From: Alistipes sp. UBA940 | Lineage (GTDB): Bacteria > Bacteroidota > Bacteroidia > Bacteroidales > Rikenellaceae | Length of the DNA stretch: 10,517 nt | Direction: 5' to 3' | Assembly (NCBI GenBank): GCA_002293425.1 | Contig: DBDE01000037.1 | Coordinates: forward strand, 9,558 to 20,074 | Part shown: positions 7,727-10,517 of the stretch, one piece after another | Position numbering within the stretch: the first letter of the stretch is position 1 | Layout of the letters: the number at the start of each line of letters is the position of its first letter | Made by a program: the position numbers and the translations under genes | Notes under the pieces: generated by a model | Databases searched by the model: none | What the model was told of the DNA's origin: nothing | What the model saw: the letters and a program-made list of their open reading frames with translations, nothing else

Positions 7727-9303
7727 AACCCATATCCTCCATAACGATTGGTGAGCGGCAACACATACTCCTTGCCCAACGGGGCCGACGACAACCGCAT
7801 AACCGGACAACCCTGCCTGCGCTTATACTCATTCCTCAACAACATACTATGCACCCTCAAAACAGTGTCCACATCGAAGCCCGCATTGATTATCTCCTCG
7901 CGGTGCTGACCCTTCTCTATCATCCTGTACAATATGGCGTCCAAAACCTCATAACTCGGCAAGCGGTCGCTGTCCAACTGTCCGGGACTCAGTTCGGCCG
8001 AGGGTTCTTTCAGCAATATATGCTCCGGAATGGTTCCCGGGTGTATCCTATTGATATAATGCGCCAAATCATACACCTCGCTCTTATATAAATCGCCTAT
8101 CACGCTCATCGCCCCGATACTATCCCCATACAGCGTCCCGTAGCCGACCGCCCGCTCACTCTTATTGGAGCAATTCAGCACAATATAGTCGAACTTATTG
8201 CTCAACGCCATCAGCATCACGGCACGGATGCGCGACTGGATGTTCTCCTCGGTCACATCGAAGCGCGTCCCCCCCACCACCGGCAACATAGTCTCGGTGA
8301 TGGCCTTATAGCTCTCGGTGATCGGAATAACGTCATAGGGTGAGCCCATCCGCTCCGCCATTTCCACGGCGTCATCCACCGAGTGTTCGGTCGAAAACTG
8401 GCTGGGCATCATCAACAACCGCACATTCTCGCGCCCCAACGCCTCGCCCGCAATGGCCGCCACCACCGCCGAATCTATCCCGCCGCTCATTCCCAAACAA
8501 GCCTTGGTAAAACCGTTCTTAACAAAATAGTCCCTCAGCCCCATCTTCACCGCACTGAACACATTGGCCGTCCTGTCCTGCTGAGGCAGGGCGACAGGCG
8601 ACGAGGCGTCGATGTCGACAACCCGAAAGTCCTCTTCGAAACTCTTCAATATTGCAAAAGCCTCCCCCTTGGAGTTAAACGCCGCGCTCGACCCGTCGAA
8701 CAGCACATCGGTCTGGCCCCCGACCTGGTTGACATACACCACCGGCCGACCCGTCGTTCGGGCAAGATGAGAATATTCGTCCCACCGCCGCTCGACCACC
8801 CCACGCGAATAGGGATAGGCCGAAAAGCCGAGTATCACGTCGGTATTTTGCGAATACTCCCTCTCCATCCTCACATCCTCGCCCACAACCACCGCCGCCT
8901 TACGTCCGGCAATGCGCAAATACTTCACCCCACTGCCCGAAGCCAGATAGGGCTTCTCCTCGCGCGAAGTGATGTGCTTTTTGCCTATATAATGCTCCAC
9001 CCGCCTGTTGTTGATGTAAGCCACCGCGCTCACCGTTCCCTGTTCGCCCTGAATGGGCAACCCGACCAGCACGCCGATGTCGTCGCAGTGCGAAGCTATC
9101 TCCACCAAAGCCTCCTCGCACCGCTCCAAAAAGGTGTATTTCCGAACCAGATCGTAACCAGGCGTGCCCGAAATGGCGGCCTGGGCAAACATCACAAGAT
9201 CGGCCCCGTCGGCCTTGGCCCTGTCGATAGCACCCACGATTTTAAGGGTGTTTCCCTCAAAATCGCCGATGACATAGTTGAGTTGGGCGATAGCGATGCG
9301 CAT
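7723..9303 (-). CDS. nadE: NAD+ synthetase with degenerate glutaminase domain
   Basis: NadE makes NAD from nicotinic acid adenine dinucleotide, ATP and a nitrogen donor. The 526-residue protein has an N-terminal nitrilase-fold domain (about 1-240) and a C-terminal synthetase (about 250-520). The synthetase looks intact: P-loop GMSGGIDSAV (271-280), NCSNKSERAVGYGTLYGD (377-394), GDLYKSEVYDLA (403-413) and SAELSPGQLDSDRLPSYEVLDAIL (435-458). In the nitrilase domain the usual FPE/FSE glutamate is Gln41 (VMFAQAAISG) and the usual ICED cysteine is Gly141 (VVVGEDVR), whereas a lysine is kept (Lys108/109, YIGKKH). Two of three catalytic residues are therefore missing, so glutamine hydrolysis is predicted lost and free ammonia is the likely donor. 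The start is the ATG at 9303, matching the family N-terminus MRIAIAQLNYVIGDFEGN; upstream in-frame codons run into the promoter. It overlaps rseC by 4 bases. Confidence 0.93.
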   Translation of the reverse strand: MRIAIAQLNYVIGDFEGNTLKIVGAIDRAKADGADLVMFAQAAISGTPGYDLVRKYTFLERCEEALVEIASHCDDIGVLVGLPIQGEQGTVSAVAYINNRRVEHYIGKKHITSREEKPYLASGSGVKYLRIAGRKAAVVVGEDVRMEREYSQNTDVILGFSAYPYSRGVVERRWDEYSHLARTTGRPVVYVNQVGGQTDVLFDGSSAAFNSKGEAFAILKSFEEDFRVVDIDASSPVALPQQDRTANVFSAVKMGLRDYFVKNGFTKACLGMSGGIDSAVVAAIAGEALGRENVRLLMMPSQFSTEHSVDDAVEMAERMGSPYDVIPITESYKAITETMLPVVGGTRFDVTEENIQSRIRAVMLMALSNKFDYIVLNCSNKSERAVGYGTLYGDSIGAMSVIGDLYKSEVYDLAHYINRIHPGTIPEHILLKEPSAELSPGQLDSDRLPSYEVLDAILYRMIEKGQHREEIINAGFDVDTVLRVHSMLLRNEYKRRQGCPVMRLSSAPLGKEYVLPLTNRYGGYGL

Positions 9304-9310
9304 AACGGGG

Positions 9311-9343
9311 GCAAAGGTATAAATTATTTTTTGCGTTATGAAA
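9311..9343 (-). promoter_or_regulatory. Probable promoter of nadE and the rnf unit
   Basis: On the minus strand TACCTTTG (9319-9312) matches TAnnTTTG exactly. A TTTC at 9343-9340 is a near match to the -33 TTTG with a 20-base gap. Only eight bases separate the end of the -7 box from the nadE ATG, so a leader of just a few bases or none is predicted. No other promoter was recognised before rseC or rnfB, so this may drive all eight genes. Confidence 0.6.
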
Positions 9344-9360
9344 TTTTTGCCTATCTTTGC
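9330..9360 (+). promoter_or_regulatory. Probable promoter of tRNA-Phe
   Basis: TATCTTTG at 9352-9359 matches TAnnTTTG, with TTTG at 9330-9333 as the -33 element and an 18-base gap. The tRNA begins 15 bases after the box. The promoter runs against the nadE promoter, with the two sets of elements interleaved. Confidence 0.65.
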
Positions 9361-9374
9361 ACCCGCAAACAAGG

Positions 9375-9447
9375 GGTACCATAGCTCAGTTGGTAGAGCA
9401 AAGGACTGAAAATCCTTGTGTCCTTGGTTCGATTCCGAGTGGTACCA
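9375..9447 (+). tRNA. tRNA-Phe (anticodon GAA)
   Basis: The 73-base sequence folds as a full cloverleaf: acceptor stem GGTACCA/TGGTACC, D-stem GCTC/GAGC with loop AGTTGGTA, anticodon stem AAGGA/TCCTT with loop CTGAAAA (anticodon GAA), five-base variable region and T-arm CTTGG-TTCGATT-CCGAG. The discriminator base is A. The following bases are CGA, so the 3' CCA is not encoded and must be added after transcription. It has its own promoter and terminator, so it is a single-gene unit. Confidence 0.97.
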
Positions 9448-9449
9448 CG

Positions 9450-9488
9450 AAACCTCTCACCATACTTTGGTGGGAGGTTTATTTTTTT
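9450..9488 (+). terminator. Terminator of tRNA-Phe
   Basis: A 13-bp stem (9450-9462 with 9468-9480, one G-T pair, five-base loop) is followed by a T run at 9482-9488. It starts three bases after the tRNA. Its right arm contains the -33 element of the next gene. Confidence 0.92.
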
Positions 9489-9497
9489 GTATATTTG
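9466..9497 (+). promoter_or_regulatory. Probable promoter of the Fpg/Nei-like gene
   Basis: TTTG at 9466-9469 and TATATTTG at 9490-9497 fit the Bacteroidota -33/-7 pattern with a 20-base gap. The -33 element lies inside the tRNA terminator hairpin. The -7 box ends eight bases before the ATG at 9506, so the leader would be very short. Confidence 0.65.
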
Positions 9498-9505
9498 TAC
9501 CCATT

Positions 9506-10330
9506 ATGAACGAATTGCCCGAAAACAGAACACTGAGCCGCCAAATCGGTCAAACTCTCATCGGACGCACCGTCACCGAGGTCTTCAACGCCACCAGTCC
9601 CCACAAATTCACCTTCTGGTACGGCGATCCGCTGAATTATAGCAAGCTGCTGACCGGCAGGCGCATCGAGGCTTCCGAGAGCTATGGAATGTACGTCGAT
9701 ATTCTTTTCGACAACCACACGGGACTCAGCACGGGCGACGGCACCATTCTGCGATACGGCACGGCGGAGATGAGCGTGCCCAAGAATTACCAACTGCTGT
9801 TGGCATTGGACGACAACGGTTTTCTCGCCCTGACCGTGGCGATGTTCGGCTTTATCGCCGCCTACGACGGCACCTACGACGAGAAATATTATCAACTGAG
9901 CCGCAACAGCATCTCGCCGCTAAGCGACGAGTTCAACGAAAACTATTTCGACGAATTGTTTGCCAAATCCAAGCCCAATCTGTCTGCCAAGCTGTTCTTG
10001 GCGGCCGAACAGCGCATCCCGGGCCTGGGCAACGGCACCTTACAGGACATTCTCTTCAATGCCCGCGTGCATCCCAAAAGAAAATTGAGTTCGCTGTCCG
10101 ACGCCGAAAAAGAGTCTATGTTCCACTCGGTCAAGAGCACGCTCAAAGAGATGACGGCCAAAGGCGGGCGCGACACCGAGGGCGATCTGTTCGGCAACAA
10201 AGGCGGTTACAAAACGATTTTGTCGAAAAACACGGTCGGCGGGCCCTGTCCGGTTTGCGGCAGTGTGATAGTCAAAGAGGCCTATGGCGGCGGCACGATC
10301 TATTTCTGCCCCACGTGTCAGAAGATTTAA
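9506..10330 (+). CDS. Fpg/Nei-family DNA glycosylase-like protein with altered active site
   Basis: The 274-residue protein belongs to the formamidopyrimidine-DNA glycosylase/endonuclease VIII family of base-excision repair proteins. Visible parts are the N-terminus MNELPENRTLSRQI, a helix-two-turn-helix region (about 160-195, FLAAEQRIPGLGNG, then LQDILFNARVHPKRK) and a C-terminal zinc finger with Cys248, Cys251, Cys268 and Cys271. The classical family starts M-P-E-L-P-E, where the proline is the Schiff-base nucleophile; here Asn2 replaces it, while Glu3 is kept. The zinc-finger arginine of the usual GR[SG]T motif is also replaced (YGGGTIYFCPTC). Relatives with M-x-ELPE and the NGTLQDILFNA motif are known in gut bacteria, so this seems a divergent subfamily rather than a recent mutation. 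The true substrate is unknown. The ATG at 9506 fits both the family N-terminus and the promoter; in-frame codons further upstream lie in the tRNA and terminator. Confidence 0.88.
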   Translation: MNELPENRTLSRQIGQTLIGRTVTEVFNATSPHKFTFWYGDPLNYSKLLTGRRIEASESYGMYVDILFDNHTGLSTGDGTILRYGTAEMSVPKNYQLLLALDDNGFLALTVAMFGFIAAYDGTYDEKYYQLSRNSISPLSDEFNENYFDELFAKSKPNLSAKLFLAAEQRIPGLGNGTLQDILFNARVHPKRKLSSLSDAEKESMFHSVKSTLKEMTAKGGRDTEGDLFGNKGGYKTILSKNTVGGPCPVCGSVIVKEAYGGGTIYFCPTCQKI

Positions 10331-10331
10331 A

Positions 10332-10517
10332 AAACTCTTCTTCTCAGCTTCAGGCCTCAGTGGCAACGGCTCCAATCAGAGCACGTACGGGCGTTATTGG
10401 TCTGCTACGCAGTACCCATCCACTACCTCCAACGCCTACAACCTGGGCTTCCGCAGCACGCGCGTCCACCCGGACGACTACTACAATAAGACCAATCGCT
10501 TCTCCGTCCGGTGCATT
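10332..10517 (+). pseudogene. Start-less FISUMP (Fib_succ_major)-like C-terminal fragment
   Basis: One reading frame beginning right after the glycosylase stop encodes about 62 residues that resemble the C-terminal end of FISUMP/C-type-lectin-fold proteins of Bacteroidota: KLFFSASG, then GRYWSATQYPS, NAYNLGFRS, and finally NRFSVRCI at the window edge. There is no start codon, signal peptide or upstream part of the domain; the matching region begins within about four bases of the TAA at 10328-10330. In the frame, codons at positions that vary in this fold are CAC, GAC, GAC, TAC, TAC, GGC and CGC. It may be a remnant of a paralog, a repeat of a diversity-generating retroelement, or an assembly join at a repeated gene family. 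The window ends before this can be decided. Confidence 0.6.

Noticed and set aside
7727..7810. Upstream ATG at 7810 as start of RseC
   Set aside because: It would add 28 residues unlike RseC proteins and lie deep in nadE; the GTG at 7726 fits the family length and the GTGA overlap.
9304..9372. N-terminal extension of NadE to an ATG at 9372
   Set aside because: The extra 23 codons cover the promoter elements and the tRNA leader; family homology begins at MRIAIAQLNY (9303).
9375..9447. tRNA-Phe as an integration site for the material to its right
   Set aside because: No duplicated tRNA 3' end and no integrase gene were found; the next gene is a normal chromosomal gene with its own promoter.
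9416..9505. N-terminal extension of the Fpg/Nei-like protein from an ATG at 9416
   Set aside because: These codons fall inside tRNA-Phe and its terminator; the family N-terminus starts at 9506.

Overview
The window looks like a chromosomal segment of an anaerobic member of the Bacteroidota, most likely order Bacteroidales. The family cannot be fixed from this sequence; Rikenellaceae/Alistipes-like is only a guess. The evidence is the set of promoters with the Bacteroidota -7 element TAnnTTTG, weak or absent Shine-Dalgarno sequences, an RseC-Rnf gene cluster, an oxygen-sensitive class III ribonucleotide reductase, and at the right edge a fragment of the FISUMP (Fib_succ_major) lectin-like fold, which is common in this phylum.

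Layout from left to right. Positions 1-2117 hold a terminator hairpin and nrdD (minus strand) with its own promoter. Positions 2173-2211 are a strong minus-strand terminator that closes the next unit. Positions 2254-9303 are one compact minus-strand gene series, read right to left: nadE, rseC, rnfB, rnfC, rnfD, rnfG, rnfE, rnfA. Most junctions are stop/start overlaps of 1-4 bases. The two exceptions are rnfB-rnfC (176 bp) and rnfC-rnfD (57 bp), and both contain copies of a 7-bp repeat (AATTACG). Positions 9304-9374 are a divergent promoter region. Positions 9375-9447 are tRNA-Phe(GAA) on the plus strand, followed by a terminator that overlaps the promoter of an Fpg/Nei-family DNA glycosylase-like gene (9506-10330). 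From about 10332 to the end is a start-less piece of a FISUMP-type C-terminal domain, cut by the window edge.

Functionally, the Rnf complex is a membrane flavin/iron-sulfur machine that moves electrons between ferredoxin and NAD(H) coupled to an ion gradient. RseC-like proteins accompany Rnf/Rsx complexes. Placing NAD synthetase at the head of the same unit links NAD supply with the main NAD-using respiratory enzyme. NrdD supplies deoxynucleotides under anaerobic conditions.

The most notable points are: (1) NadE has lost the Glu and Cys of its glutaminase triad while keeping a full synthetase domain; (2) the Fpg/Nei protein lacks the N-terminal catalytic proline and the zinc-finger arginine; (3) RnfG carries a second flavinylation-like motif in its tail; (4) heptad repeats sit just upstream of the rnfC and rnfD start codons; (5) two genes have -7 boxes placed so close to the ATG that very short leaders are predicted; (6) the right-edge fragment could be a variable or template repeat of a diversity-generating retroelement, but it could also be a degraded paralog or an assembly artefact.
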